A stretch of 64,000 bases of DNA from the NCBI GenBank assembly GCA_002724925.1, contig PBQA01000016.1, positions 186,001 to 250,000 of the forward strand, read 5' to 3'. How positions within the stretch are numbered: the first letter of the stretch is position 1; each line of letters opens with the position of its first letter. Both the position numbers and the translations under genes were made by a program. Below the pieces are notes generated by a model. The model had not been told where the DNA came from, searched no databases, and was given only the letters and a program-made list of their open reading frames with translations. Below are positions 43,242 through 53,663 of the stretch, one piece after another. The DNA comes from Oceanospirillaceae bacterium. Lineage in GTDB: Bacteria; Pseudomonadota; Gammaproteobacteria; Pseudomonadales; Oceanobacteraceae.

Positions 43242-44669
43242 CTACTGAGGCGTACGTACCACCATCAGACGCAGTTCGGTCATGTCTTCGAGTGCATAGC
43301 GGATGCCCTCACGACCGATACCAGAGTCTTTTACGCCGCCATACGGCATGTGATCGACGCGCCAGCTCGGTACATCACCAATAACGACACCGCCGACTTC
43401 GAGTTCGTCCCAGGCTTTCTGTGCTTTATACAGATCGCGGGTAAAGATACCGGCCTGCAGACCATAACGACTGTCATTCACTTTCTTAAGAACTGTGTCG
43501 TAATCATCGAACGGCTCAAGAATCGCCACCGGGCCAAAGGCTTCTTCGGCGCTGAGGTCGCAATCCGCAGGCACATTCTCAAACAGACTGGCCTGAAGCA
43601 TGTTTCCTTCACGCTCGCCACCGCACAGCAGGGTTGCACCGCGGTCCAGTGCGTCTTTGATCCAGCCGTGCAGACGCTCCGCTTCGCCTTCTGAAATCAT
43701 CGGGCCGATAAAGGTCTCCGGGTCTTTAGGGTCACCGCTCTTCAGTGCTTTGGTTTTCGCAACCAGCTTCTCTTTAAATTCATCGTACACATCGCTGTGA
43801 ACGTACAGGCGCTGCACACCAATACAGCTCTGACCTGACTGGTAAAACGCACCAATGATGACTCGCGATATGGCATCATCGAGGTCCCAATCGTTATCAA
43901 CCACACACGCCGCATTACCACCAAGTTCAAGCACGACGGGCTTTTTACCGGCACGTGCTTTCAGTGCCCAGCCGACTTCGGGCGAGCCGGTAAAGCTCAG
44001 CAGCTTCAGGCGATCATCTTCGGTGAGCATATCGGCGCTGTCACGGCGACAAGGCAAGATCGAAAACGCGCCTTTCGGGAGATCCGTTTCTGCGAGAATT
44101 TCACCAATCACCAAAGCCCCGATTGGCGTCATGCTGGCCGGTTTAAGAACAAACGGACAACCGGCAGCAATCGCAGGAGCGACTTTGTGTGCAGCGAGAT
44201 TCAGCGGAAAGTTAAACGGGCTGATAAAGGCACACGGGCCAATCGGCACGCGCTGAGTCATACCACGATAGCCTTTGGCACGCGGGCTGATATCCAGAGG
44301 CAGTGTCTCACCGAGCATGCGCGGTGTTTCTTCTGCGGCAATTTTAAAGGTGTCGATCAGGCGGCCGACTTCGCCTTTTGCATCATTAATTGGCTTACCG
44401 GCTTCAATGCAAAGCGCTTCTGCCAATTCGTCCGCGCGCTCAGTAAAGCGTTTTACGCAGTGCTGAAGGACGGCCTGACGTTCGTACACCGTCATATTAC
44501 GCATTGCCTCGGCTGCGCCTTCGGCGGCGGCGATGGCTTCATCGAGAACATCCGGCGTCGCCAGTGGTACTTCGTAGGCCACTTCGCCGCTGTATTTATC
44601 GGTGACTTTCAGGTCTGTATTGGCGTATACCGCTTCGCCTGCGAGATAATAGGGATAGGTCTTACTCAT
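43242..44669 (-). CDS. NAD(P)-dependent aldehyde dehydrogenase
   Basis: FISPFNFPLNLAAHKVAPAIAAGCPFVLKPA...FTGSPEVGW...LELGGNAACVV...QSGQSCIGVQRLYV. Confidence 0.93.
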   Translation of the reverse strand: MSKTYPYYLAGEAVYANTDLKVTDKYSGEVAYEVPLATPDVLDEAIAAAEGAAEAMRNMTVYERQAVLQHCVKRFTERADELAEALCIEAGKPINDAKGEVGRLIDTFKIAAEETPRMLGETLPLDISPRAKGYRGMTQRVPIGPCAFISPFNFPLNLAAHKVAPAIAAGCPFVLKPASMTPIGALVIGEILAETDLPKGAFSILPCRRDSADMLTEDDRLKLLSFTGSPEVGWALKARAGKKPVVLELGGNAACVVDNDWDLDDAISRVIIGAFYQSGQSCIGVQRLYVHSDVYDEFKEKLVAKTKALKSGDPKDPETFIGPMISEGEAERLHGWIKDALDRGATLLCGGEREGNMLQASLFENVPADCDLSAEEAFGPVAILEPFDDYDTVLKKVNDSRYGLQAGIFTRDLYKAQKAWDELEVGGVVIGDVPSWRVDHMPYGGVKDSGIGREGIRYALEDMTELRLMVVRTPQ

Positions 44670-44670
44670 A

Positions 44671-45105
44671 TCAGATCACCAGTTGCGAGAGTGCATTTCG
44701 TATCGGTTCAGGTATTGGGACGGATTTATTCGCCGCGCGTTCCACAAACACATGAATAAAGTCGCCAAAGGCACAGGCCTGCTCTTCGCCTTCTTTAAAT
44801 ATGGCCACACCGTAAGTCACCGAGCTGTTGCCCAGTTTGTTAACCCGCAAGCCCACTTCAATGGCGTCAGGATACGCAATCGGCGCTAAGTAATTGCAAT
44901 GCGAATTCACCACAAAACCTACAATCGGTGCATCGTGAATATCCAGCCCGCCCTCTTCGATTAAATGACGGTTAACCGCAGAGTCGAAGTAAGAGTAATA
45001 GGTAACGTTATTCACATGACCGTAAATATCGTTATCCATCCAGCGCGTCGTGATGGGTACGAATTTTTTATAATCACTGCGTAACAGCGGCTTTTCACTG
45101 CTCAT
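44671..45105 (-). CDS. Acyl-CoA thioesterase (4HBT hotdog fold)
   Basis: TTRWMDNDIYGHVNNVTYYSYFDSAVNRHL. Confidence 0.9.
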   Translation of the reverse strand: MSSEKPLLRSDYKKFVPITTRWMDNDIYGHVNNVTYYSYFDSAVNRHLIEEGGLDIHDAPIVGFVVNSHCNYLAPIAYPDAIEVGLRVNKLGNSSVTYGVAIFKEGEEQACAFGDFIHVFVERAANKSVPIPEPIRNALSQLVI

Positions 45106-45123
45106 GGGTCATCCTTTTTCAAA

Positions 45124-46293
45124 TTAATAAGCGGCGGTATAAATAGCCAGAGCATCCGCTTCGCTAACTTCGCGCGGATTATTAATGAGCAAACGTTGTT
45201 GCAGCATGGCTTCGCTGGCGAGCATGGGAATGGCATCCTCCGGAATATCACATTCACGCAACGTCATCGGCAGGCCCGTCTCTTTGATGCGCTGTTCAAG
45301 CCAGGTAATGAGTGCATCTGTGATTTGCGCCGGACTGCCTTCGGGTGCATCCAACCCCATGATGTAAGGCGCAAGCTCAGCATACTGCGCCGCTGCCGTG
45401 TCATTCGCTGCGTTAAAGCGCATCACATGCGGCAATACCAAAGAATTACTCAGACCGTGCGGAATATGAAAATGACCGCCCAGCGGATACGCCAGCGCAT
45501 GCACTGCCGCCACTGGCGCATTAGCAAATGCCTGACCCGCGTATAGTGCACCGAGCAGCATATTACTGCGCGCTTCCAGGTTATGCCCTTCGTTGACCGC
45601 AGCCATTAAATTTGACGACAGTAACCGCAAGGCTTCTTTAGCCAGCATATCGGATACAGGGTTTTTCTTGTGCACTGAGGTATACGCCTCGATCGCGTGC
45701 ACCATGGCATCAATACCGGTGGCCGCCGTCACATGCGCTGGCAGGCCTTTGGTCAGCTCCGCGTCTAATAGAGCAATGTCGGGCTGCAATACCGGCGATA
45801 CCACACCTGCCTTGGTCGTCGCGCCTGTGGTCACAATCGCAATCGGTGTGACTTCAGACCCTGTGCCAGCGGTGGTCGGCACCTGCAATAAAGGCAGACG
45901 TTTACCACGCGCATTGCCAACACCATACATATCGCTGAGCGGCTGTTTGCATTCAGAGTGTGCAAGCAACGCCACCAGCTTGGCGACATCCATTGAACTG
46001 CCACCACCAAAACCAACCACGTAATCTGCTTTTGCAGCGCGCGCTTGATTCGCAGCGTCGGTGACAGTGCTGTCGGCCGGGTCGGCTTCAACGTCTTTGA
46101 ATAAGGTTAACTGAATGCCGGATTCTTTAAATGCAGGCAATACGTCTTCGAGCAGGCCGACGTTGATGATGCCCGGGTCAGTCACCAGCATCACACTACG
46201 AGCGCCCTGCTCTTCACAGATAGCGGCAAGGCGTCGGGCCGAACCCGGCTCGTTGATGATGGTACGGGTCGTCGTAAAGGTAAATGCTGTCAT
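45124..46293 (-). CDS. Iron-containing alcohol dehydrogenase
   Basis: VVGFGGGSSMDVAKLVA...TTAGTGSEVTPIAI...HALAYPLGGHFHIPHGLSNSLVLPHVM. Confidence 0.93.
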   Translation of the reverse strand: MTAFTFTTTRTIINEPGSARRLAAICEEQGARSVMLVTDPGIINVGLLEDVLPAFKESGIQLTLFKDVEADPADSTVTDAANQARAAKADYVVGFGGGSSMDVAKLVALLAHSECKQPLSDMYGVGNARGKRLPLLQVPTTAGTGSEVTPIAIVTTGATTKAGVVSPVLQPDIALLDAELTKGLPAHVTAATGIDAMVHAIEAYTSVHKKNPVSDMLAKEALRLLSSNLMAAVNEGHNLEARSNMLLGALYAGQAFANAPVAAVHALAYPLGGHFHIPHGLSNSLVLPHVMRFNAANDTAAAQYAELAPYIMGLDAPEGSPAQITDALITWLEQRIKETGLPMTLRECDIPEDAIPMLASEAMLQQRLLINNPREVSEADALAIYTAAY

Positions 46294-46319
46294 TATTATT
46301 CTCCTTTTTACGTCTCAGG

Positions 46320-48104
46320 TTACTGGCGCACAAATTGTTCAGCGGTCAGCCCAAACAGGTTATCCGCCGACGATTGCAGTACCTGACGGTGCAATTCAGC
46401 ACGCGGTAAAATACGCTCAAAGTAGAAACGCGACGACGCCAGCTTTGCCTCATAAAAGGCGCTGTCGCCAGAGCCGTCATCGAGTTTTTTCTGCGCCGTT
46501 AACGCCATACGTAACCAGCCATAAGCCAGAAGTACATAGGATGAGAAATTCAGAAAATCCGTCGCACAGGCGCCGATTTCTTCCGGGTTATCAGCTGCGC
46601 GCTGAATAATATCCTGTGCCAGTTTGCGCCAGTGGGCGTTCGCTGAAGTCAGTGCTGCGACCTGCTCACGCAGGGATTCGTGCAGATCGTTGGCCTCGCA
46701 TAAGGCGTCGATTTCGTCCTGCAGGCGCGACAGCTCAGCCCCCTGATCGCCCATGACTTTACGACGCATCAGATCCAGCGCCTGAATGCCGTTGGTACCT
46801 TCATAAATCTGGGTAATTCGACCATCGCGCACCAGCTGCTCCATACCCCATTCGCGTATAAAGCCATGACCGCCATATACCTGCATGCCGATGTTCGCGG
46901 CCTCTGCGCTCATATCAGTGAGGAAGGACTTCACGACCGGAATCAGAAGAGCTGCACGCACAGCAGCTTTTTCGCGCTCTTCAGCGTCTGGGTGATGTTG
47001 CTCCATATCCAGATACTGGGCGGCTTCATACGCCAGAATACGGCAACCTTCGACTAAGGTTTTCTGCGTCAGCAACATACGGCGTACATCCGGATGCACG
47101 ATAATCGGGTCAGCCGGTTTTTCAGGGGCTTTCGGGCCAGTCAGTGAACGCGACTGCAAACGATCAATCGCGTATTCCACCGCGCCCTGATACGCCATTT
47201 CGGCAACGCCGAGGCCTTGCAGCCCGACCTGAAAACGGGCGTCGTTCATCATGGTAAACATACACGCCAGGCCGCGGTTTTCTGTGCCGATCAACCAGCC
47301 TTTGGCGCCATCGAAATTCATCACACAGGTGGCCGCCGCTTTAATCCCCATTTTGTGCTCAACAGAACCACAGGCAACGCCGTTGCGGCTGCCATCTTCA
47401 AGCATCTTAGGTACGAGGAAAAGCGAAATACCTTTTACACCCGCCGGAGCATCCGGCAGACGTGCCAGCACCAGATGAACAATGTTATCGGTGAAATCCT
47501 GCTCGCCACCACTGATAAAGATTTTGGTGCCGGAAATCGCATAACTGCCATCGGCCTGAGGCTCGGCTTTGGTACGCAGCAGCGCCAGGTCTGTGCCGGC
47601 GTGCGGTTCGGTCAGGCACATGGTGCCAGTCCATTCACCAGAAATCATTTTCGGCAGGTAGGTAGTTTTCAACTCGTCAGTGCCGTGCATATTCAACGCA
47701 AACACAGCACCGTCGGTCAGGCCGGTATACACGCGAAATGATAAATTGGCACTCATCATCATTTCCTGGAATGGCGCTGCCATAGAGACCGGGAAGCCCT
47801 GCCCGCCGAAATCTTCGCCGCCGGTCATTGAGGCCCAGCCGTTCTCGCAGAACTGACGATAAGCATCAGCAAAGCCTTCTGGTGTGGTGACTTCACCGTC
47901 TTTAAATGTGATGCCTTCTTCATCACCACTGCGATTCAGTGGCGCCAGTACGCCTTCATTGAATTTGGCGCCCTCTTCCAATACAGCATCAACAATCTCG
48001 GCGGTCAGGTCATCGCGCCCCAGGCGCGCAAAATGTGCCGTAGAATCGAGTACGTCGTGCAGAATAAAACGCATGTCCTGCAGTGGAGCCTTATACGCTG
48101 TCAT
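46320..48104 (-). CDS. Acyl-CoA dehydrogenase
   Basis: MCLTEPHAGTDLALLRTKAE...QVYGGHGFIREWGMEQLVRDGRITQIYEGTNGIQALDL. Confidence 0.94.
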   Translation of the reverse strand: MTAYKAPLQDMRFILHDVLDSTAHFARLGRDDLTAEIVDAVLEEGAKFNEGVLAPLNRSGDEEGITFKDGEVTTPEGFADAYRQFCENGWASMTGGEDFGGQGFPVSMAAPFQEMMMSANLSFRVYTGLTDGAVFALNMHGTDELKTTYLPKMISGEWTGTMCLTEPHAGTDLALLRTKAEPQADGSYAISGTKIFISGGEQDFTDNIVHLVLARLPDAPAGVKGISLFLVPKMLEDGSRNGVACGSVEHKMGIKAAATCVMNFDGAKGWLIGTENRGLACMFTMMNDARFQVGLQGLGVAEMAYQGAVEYAIDRLQSRSLTGPKAPEKPADPIIVHPDVRRMLLTQKTLVEGCRILAYEAAQYLDMEQHHPDAEEREKAAVRAALLIPVVKSFLTDMSAEAANIGMQVYGGHGFIREWGMEQLVRDGRITQIYEGTNGIQALDLMRRKVMGDQGAELSRLQDEIDALCEANDLHESLREQVAALTSANAHWRKLAQDIIQRAADNPEEIGACATDFLNFSSYVLLAYGWLRMALTAQKKLDDGSGDSAFYEAKLASSRFYFERILPRAELHRQVLQSSADNLFGLTAEQFVRQ

Positions 48105-48153
48105 AGTAAAAAACCTGTTTCTGAATTTTTATTGTCTGTTTTTTTGCGTTTGC

Positions 48154-49416
48154 TTAGTTCGAAATATCTGCAAACTTACCGCCGCTTTCCGCCAGCTGTT
48201 TCAGCAGTGGTGCCGGAGCACAGGCTTCACCGTGTTGTTCGGCAAGTGCCTCGGTACGCGCAAGAATATCGGCTAAACCGCATTCATCCGCATAGGCCAT
48301 CGGGCCACCGCGTTCTTTCGGGAAGCCATAACCATTCAGGTACACCTTATCGATGTCGGCACTGTTGCGGGCAATGCCTTCTTCAAGGATTTTCGCGCCT
48401 TCGTTAATGAGTGCCAGAATGCAGCGGTCGACGATCTCTTCATCGCTGATTTGACGACGCTCAAAGCCTGCTTTTTCTGACGTCTCGACGACTAAGGCTT
48501 CGACCGTTTCATCAACGATGGCTTCACGGCTGCCTTTTTCATAGCGGTAGTAACCCTTGCCGGATTTCTGGCCAAAGCGCTCCTGTTCACACAGTTGATT
48601 ATCCACTCGTACGTTCAGTTCTTCTGCTGAACCTTCTGGCAACTGCTCGCCCGAGAGCTGGCGCGAACGCCACTCAAGATCAATCCCAACAACGTCGTAC
48701 ATACGGAACGGCCCCATCGCCATACCGAAGTTCTGCAAGGCACTGTCTACCTGAGCCGGCAAGGCACCTTCGAGCAGCAGGCGACGAGCCTGAAAGACAT
48801 AGGGCTTAAGCATGCGGTTACCGATAAAGCCATGGCAGTTACCGGCAACAACAGCGACCTTACCGATATGCTGACCCAGCTCTTCGGCTAACTTGAGAAC
48901 CGCAGGAGCAGTTTTCTCACCGCGCACGATTTCGAGTAGCTTCATGATGTGCGCCGGGCTGAAGAAATGTAAACCGAGCACCTGCTCTGGGCGAGAGGTT
49001 GCCGCGGCAATCGCATCAACATCGAGGTATGACGTGTTGGTCGCCAGGATGGCGTTCGCGTTCAGCGTCTCATCCAATTGCTTGAAGATCGTCTTTTTGA
49101 GGTCGATGTTTTCGTATACGGCTTCAATCGCCAGCTGAACGTCTGCAATTTCAGCGTAATCGCCACTCAGACTGAAACAAGCCAGGCGCTCATCCGCCTG
49201 AGCCTGCGTGATGCGTTCACGCTTCACCATCCCGGCATAGATGCCTTCGATGTAACTCATGGCTTGTGAACGAACCTCTTCATTCAGATCAAGCAGAGTG
49301 ACATTGATACCCGCATTAGCAAAAGAAATAGCGATGCCGCGCCCCATGGTACCGGCGCCAATCACTGCAACCTGTTGAATGTCGTTTACGTTTGAAGGGA
49401 GGTTTGCTTGAGTCAT
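48154..49416 (-). CDS. 3-hydroxyacyl-CoA dehydrogenase
   Basis: VAVIGAGTMGRGIAISFANAGINVTLLD...NTSYLDVDAIA...GLHFFSPAHIMKLLEIV. Confidence 0.93.
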   Translation of the reverse strand: MTQANLPSNVNDIQQVAVIGAGTMGRGIAISFANAGINVTLLDLNEEVRSQAMSYIEGIYAGMVKRERITQAQADERLACFSLSGDYAEIADVQLAIEAVYENIDLKKTIFKQLDETLNANAILATNTSYLDVDAIAAATSRPEQVLGLHFFSPAHIMKLLEIVRGEKTAPAVLKLAEELGQHIGKVAVVAGNCHGFIGNRMLKPYVFQARRLLLEGALPAQVDSALQNFGMAMGPFRMYDVVGIDLEWRSRQLSGEQLPEGSAEELNVRVDNQLCEQERFGQKSGKGYYRYEKGSREAIVDETVEALVVETSEKAGFERRQISDEEIVDRCILALINEGAKILEEGIARNSADIDKVYLNGYGFPKERGGPMAYADECGLADILARTEALAEQHGEACAPAPLLKQLAESGGKFADISN

Positions 49417-49544
49417 ATACCTTGCCTGTCCCGTGTGTTATCCGGGTTACTATTAAGTTGTTATGCTTGTTCGATCAGTTTCTCGGCTCATTCTGACCAA
49501 GATTGAAGAAGCACATGAAATTAAACATAGTGATATAGCTTATT

Positions 49545-50453
49545 GTGATGATGAATATCCGCAACTTTGACCTGAACCTGCTGGTCATCTTCGACGCACT
49601 TATGCGCGAACGCAATGTGTCGCGGGTCGCCGACCAGCTGGCTCTGAGCCAACCGGCCATCAGCAACGCTCTCAACCGTCTGCGCAGCCTGCTTGATGAC
49701 CAGTTGCTCATCCGTACGGCACAAGGCATGCAGCCGACCGCGTTGGCATTGTCACTGGAAGCACCTATACGTCAGGCCATTCAACAGATTGAGACCACTC
49801 TGTCGGGAGGTCATCAATTTGACCCTCAATCCAGCCGCAGACGTTTCCGTATCGCCACTACAGACTACGCCGAACTGGCGCTGATGCCACGTTTATTGGC
49901 TTACATGCGCACAACAGCACCCGGCATCGAATTCGACATCCTTGACCTGCCACCAGATACGCCTACGAAAGCACTGGAGGATGGCAACCTCGATCTCTGT
50001 ATCGGGCGTTTTGGCGAACTGCCGCCCCGTATCCGTCGCACGCCATTTCTGAAAGAGAACCTGGTCGTCGCTTACGACCCACAACAGCTCGATCTGACCA
50101 CTGGGCTTGATCTCGACCAGTTTCTTGCCCTGCGCCATATTTGGGTATCCGGCGGACAGCACCGTGGCGTTGTTGATATGTGGCTCGACGATAATAATCT
50201 TGAGCGTGACATCGTCCTTGTGACCCCAAATTACCTGGGCGCTACCCACCTGATCATAGGCAACGATATGGTGGTTGTACTGCCCAAGCGTATGGCAGAT
50301 CAGTATTCTGGCCTGCTGCCCATCAAGCTTGCCCCTCTGCCTTTGCCGATTCCTCCGTTTGATGTGGATATCATCACATCGTCCCTTCGTGGTGACGACC
50401 TCGCGCTGGACTGGCTTATCGGCACACTGCAGCAGGAATTTACCGCAATCTGA
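49545..50453 (+). CDS. LysR-family transcriptional regulator
   Basis: NIRNFDLNLLVIFDALMRERNVSRVADQLALSQPAISNALNRLRSLLDDQLLIRT; divergent from the beta-oxidation cluster. Confidence 0.93.
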   Translation: MMMNIRNFDLNLLVIFDALMRERNVSRVADQLALSQPAISNALNRLRSLLDDQLLIRTAQGMQPTALALSLEAPIRQAIQQIETTLSGGHQFDPQSSRRRFRIATTDYAELALMPRLLAYMRTTAPGIEFDILDLPPDTPTKALEDGNLDLCIGRFGELPPRIRRTPFLKENLVVAYDPQQLDLTTGLDLDQFLALRHIWVSGGQHRGVVDMWLDDNNLERDIVLVTPNYLGATHLIIGNDMVVVLPKRMADQYSGLLPIKLAPLPLPIPPFDVDIITSSLRGDDLALDWLIGTLQQEFTAI

Positions 50454-50514
50454 CCAACAGACAGCTCTGGTAGTCTGCGTTGGCAGGCTCGCACACTGGC
50501 AAATCCAGCCATAT

Positions 50515-50557
50515 AGTTATACATTAGTTATACTTTCAAACGTAGAAATGTATAACT
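50515..50557 (+). promoter_or_regulatory. Operator-like repeats upstream of the photolyase operon
   Basis: AGTTATAC at 50515-50522 and 50526-50533, and inverted GTATAACT at 50550-50557, abutting the ATG at 50559. Confidence 0.55.
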
Positions 50558-50558
50558 T

Positions 50559-52088
50559 ATGCGCCTCGGGCTGATTCTCGGTGATCAACTGACTCATGAC
50601 CTCGCTAGTCTTCGCGTCCTCGACCCGAAGGTCGATCGCCTGATCATGGCCGAGGTCCGCGACGAAGCCACCTACGTCAAACACCACAAACAGAAGATAG
50701 CCCTGCTGTTCAGCGCCATGCGTCACTTCGCGCAGGAGTTGAGAGATGCTGGCTGGCAGGTCGATTACTACGAGTACAATTCACAGGGAAACTTCAAATC
50801 CCTGTTTGATGTGGTGGCACATTACACCAAAGAGTACTCAGCAGAACGGCTGGTTCTGACTCAATGTGGTGAATACCGACTTCAGAATGCCATGGATCGC
50901 GAGTGGTCAAAGGCCCTGAATATTCCAGTGGAGGTCTATGGCGACGATCGTTTTATTGCGACGACCAAAGAGTTTGCTGACTGGGCAGACGGCCGTAAGC
51001 AATTACGCATGGAATACTTTTATCGGGAAATGCGCCGTAAAACCGGCTATCTGATGAAAGATGGCGAGCCCGAAGGCGGACAATGGAACTACGACGCGGA
51101 CAACCGCAAAAAGTGGGATGGAAAAACCCCCTTCCCTAACCCTCCGGTATTTGAGCGCGATGATATCGACCGGGAAGTCATCAAACTTGTTGAAGAAAAC
51201 TTCGACGATCACCCCGGCTCCCTTGAAGACTTTCATTGGGCGACGACAAAAGCACAGGCCTCAACCGCACTGGGCTTTTTTATTCAGCATTGCCTGACGA
51301 ATTTTGGTGATTTTCAGGATGCCATGGTGCGTGGTGAAAAGGCCTTGTTCCATAGCCTGCTATCACCCTACCTGAACTGCGGCTTACTGACCGCAAAACA
51401 AGTATGTGATGCCGCCCAACGTGCCTGGAACGATGATCGTGCTCCGCTTAATGCAGTAGAAGGTTTTATTCGCCAGATTATCGGCTGGCGCGAGTACGTA
51501 CGAGGCATTTACTGGCTACACATGCCCCGCTACGCGAAACAGAATACTTTAAAGAACAAGCGCTCACTGCCCCGCTATTACTGGGATGGCAACACTAAAA
51601 TGGCCTGCATGTCGGACTGTTTTAAAAATACGTTTGATCATGCTTATGCGCATCATATTCAGCGTTTAATGGTCACGGGAAATTTTGCCCTGCTGACCGG
51701 CATTAAGCCCGAAGAAATCTGCGACTGGTATCTGGCGGTGTATGCCGATGCGTACGACTGGGTCGAACTTCCTAACACCCTCGGAATGGTCATGCATGCG
51801 GACGGTGGCTACCTCGGCAGTAAGCCCTACGCTGCATCCGGCAACTACATTCATAAAATGTCGGATTATTGCTCCCACTGCCACTACTCGGTCAAAACCC
51901 AGATAGAAGAAGACAGCTGCCCGTTCAATAGCCTCTATTGGCATTTCATTGACCGACATCGTGATGACTTTAAAAACAATCATCGTATGGGAATGATTTA
52001 CCGGACTCTCGATAAGATGAAAGACGACAAAAAGGATCGGATTATTGCCCGCGCCGACGATCTTCTGAGTCGCCTGGATAATCTCTGA
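50559..52088 (+). CDS. FeS-type bacterial cryptochrome/(6-4) photolyase family protein
   Basis: MRLGLILGDQLTHDLASL...AEVRDEATYVKHHKQKI; C-terminal Cys cluster YCSHCHYSVKTQIEEDSCPFNSLYW. Confidence 0.92.
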   Translation: MRLGLILGDQLTHDLASLRVLDPKVDRLIMAEVRDEATYVKHHKQKIALLFSAMRHFAQELRDAGWQVDYYEYNSQGNFKSLFDVVAHYTKEYSAERLVLTQCGEYRLQNAMDREWSKALNIPVEVYGDDRFIATTKEFADWADGRKQLRMEYFYREMRRKTGYLMKDGEPEGGQWNYDADNRKKWDGKTPFPNPPVFERDDIDREVIKLVEENFDDHPGSLEDFHWATTKAQASTALGFFIQHCLTNFGDFQDAMVRGEKALFHSLLSPYLNCGLLTAKQVCDAAQRAWNDDRAPLNAVEGFIRQIIGWREYVRGIYWLHMPRYAKQNTLKNKRSLPRYYWDGNTKMACMSDCFKNTFDHAYAHHIQRLMVTGNFALLTGIKPEEICDWYLAVYADAYDWVELPNTLGMVMHADGGYLGSKPYAASGNYIHKMSDYCSHCHYSVKTQIEEDSCPFNSLYWHFIDRHRDDFKNNHRMGMIYRTLDKMKDDKKDRIIARADDLLSRLDNL

Positions 52089-52089
52089 T

Positions 52090-52278
52090 ATGGCACATAA
52101 AAAAGCAAACCTACCAGAGAAGAACTGTGCTCATTGTGAACGACCATTTTGCTGGCGGCGAAAATGGGCGCGTGACTGGGACAACGTTCGCTATTGCTCG
52201 CAACGTTGTAAGCGTGCAGCCAAATCAGCGCCAGCTGCAAATCTGTGCGCAAGCGCGAGTGTGGAGGACGAGTTCTGA
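52090..52278 (+). CDS. DUF2256 domain protein
   Basis: KNCAHCERPFCWRRKWARDWDNVRYCSQRCK. Confidence 0.92.
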   Translation: MAHKKANLPEKNCAHCERPFCWRRKWARDWDNVRYCSQRCKRAAKSAPAANLCASASVEDEF

Positions 52279-53663
52279 TGCAGAAGACGACCCAAGTATT
52301 GTGGCTGCGGAATGATCTGCGTCTGCATGACCACGAGGGATTCCGGCTTGCCGTTGAAGACGGTGCGCCGCTGGCCGTTGTTTATATCTTACCTGAGCAT
52401 TGGCTGACGACAGACGACGATGGCATGAGCAGGCTGGGTAGCGCTAAAGCACATTTTTTACGCGCCTCACTGATTGACCTTCATCGACAACTTGAAGATC
52501 AGACCATTAACTTCCATATGTACCACGGCCACCCGGTCGATATTATCACGCGCCTGCGGGATGAACTCTGTGGTGATATGAAACTGCTGACAGCCGATGC
52601 ACAGGCCCCTGAAGAACGCCAATGGCTTGAAGCCATCAAAAACTATGACATCGACCTGGTGACCTATGAGAGTCAGACACTGTTCAGTCAAACTCAAGTA
52701 GAGTCACTACTGAACGACTTTCCTGCGTCTTTCTCTAAATTCCGTAAAACGGTAGAGAAATGGCCAGATAAATTTTTTATTCCGGAAAGTAAAGAAGCAA
52801 CACGTCTCCTGATTCATGAACAACCACTGAGGACCAGCGCATCCATCAGTTGGCCGCAAAGCGAATACGCTGTTTCGCTTGGCTGTCAGGGGGGAGAAAG
52901 ACCAGGAAAAGCCTGGTTAAACCGCTATCTATGGCAAGAAAAAGCCATCTCCCATTACAAAGAAACACGGAATGCGCTGACTGGCGAACTGTTCAGTAGT
53001 CACTTCAGTCCGTGGCTGGCATGGGGGTGTCTGTCACCGCGATACATCTGGCACGAAATACTGAAGTACGAGGCCAGCTATGGAGAAAACGAACATACCT
53101 ATTGGCTGAGGTTCGAACTACTCTGGCGCGAGTATTTCCACTGGTCTATGCGTGTACATGGTGAACGCCTGTTTGCACGCTCTGGCATTCAGAGAAAAAG
53201 CATTGAGGCGTCAGAAAACAGCGTCCATTGGCAGGCCTGGTGCAACGCCAGCACTGGCGTCCCTATGATTGACGCAGGACTGCGAGAACTCAGACATTCC
53301 GGATTTGTTTCTAACCGACTACGTCAGAACATGGCCAGCTATTTTATCCATCAACTCAAGCTGGACTGGCGCCTAGGGGCTCGGTGGTTTGAGATGTACC
53401 TGTGCGATTTTGATGTCGCCAGCAATTACGGTAATTGGTCTTACCTTGCAGGTGTGGGTCATGACCCAAGACCGGTTCGTGAGTTCAACCTGAACAAGCA
53501 GCTGCAGCAGTATGATCCGGAACTCAGCCATATCCGCCGTTGGTGCCCGGAAATTGAAGAGAATAGTCTGCAGGAAATTCTCGATCATCAGGCTGGAAGA
53601 AAACTGCTCGCGTCTTTCCCCCCTCCCGTCGTCACCGTTCCTGCTTTCGATCTCACATCATGA
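52278..53663 (+). CDS. DASH-type cryptochrome/photolyase
   Basis: QVLWLRNDLRLHDHEGFRLA...FAD-binding domain NWSYLAGVGHDPRPVREFN; start ATG 52278 overlapping TGA of DUF2256. Confidence 0.85.
   Translation: MQKTTQVLWLRNDLRLHDHEGFRLAVEDGAPLAVVYILPEHWLTTDDDGMSRLGSAKAHFLRASLIDLHRQLEDQTINFHMYHGHPVDIITRLRDELCGDMKLLTADAQAPEERQWLEAIKNYDIDLVTYESQTLFSQTQVESLLNDFPASFSKFRKTVEKWPDKFFIPESKEATRLLIHEQPLRTSASISWPQSEYAVSLGCQGGERPGKAWLNRYLWQEKAISHYKETRNALTGELFSSHFSPWLAWGCLSPRYIWHEILKYEASYGENEHTYWLRFELLWREYFHWSMRVHGERLFARSGIQRKSIEASENSVHWQAWCNASTGVPMIDAGLRELRHSGFVSNRLRQNMASYFIHQLKLDWRLGARWFEMYLCDFDVASNYGNWSYLAGVGHDPRPVREFNLNKQLQQYDPELSHIRRWCPEIEENSLQEILDHQAGRKLLASFPPPVVTVPAFDLTS

Noticed and set aside
44187-44759. 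190-aa plus-strand ORF
   Set aside because: Antisense to the aldehyde dehydrogenase and thioesterase genes.
47217-47741. 174-aa plus-strand ORF
   Set aside because: Antisense to the acyl-CoA dehydrogenase gene.
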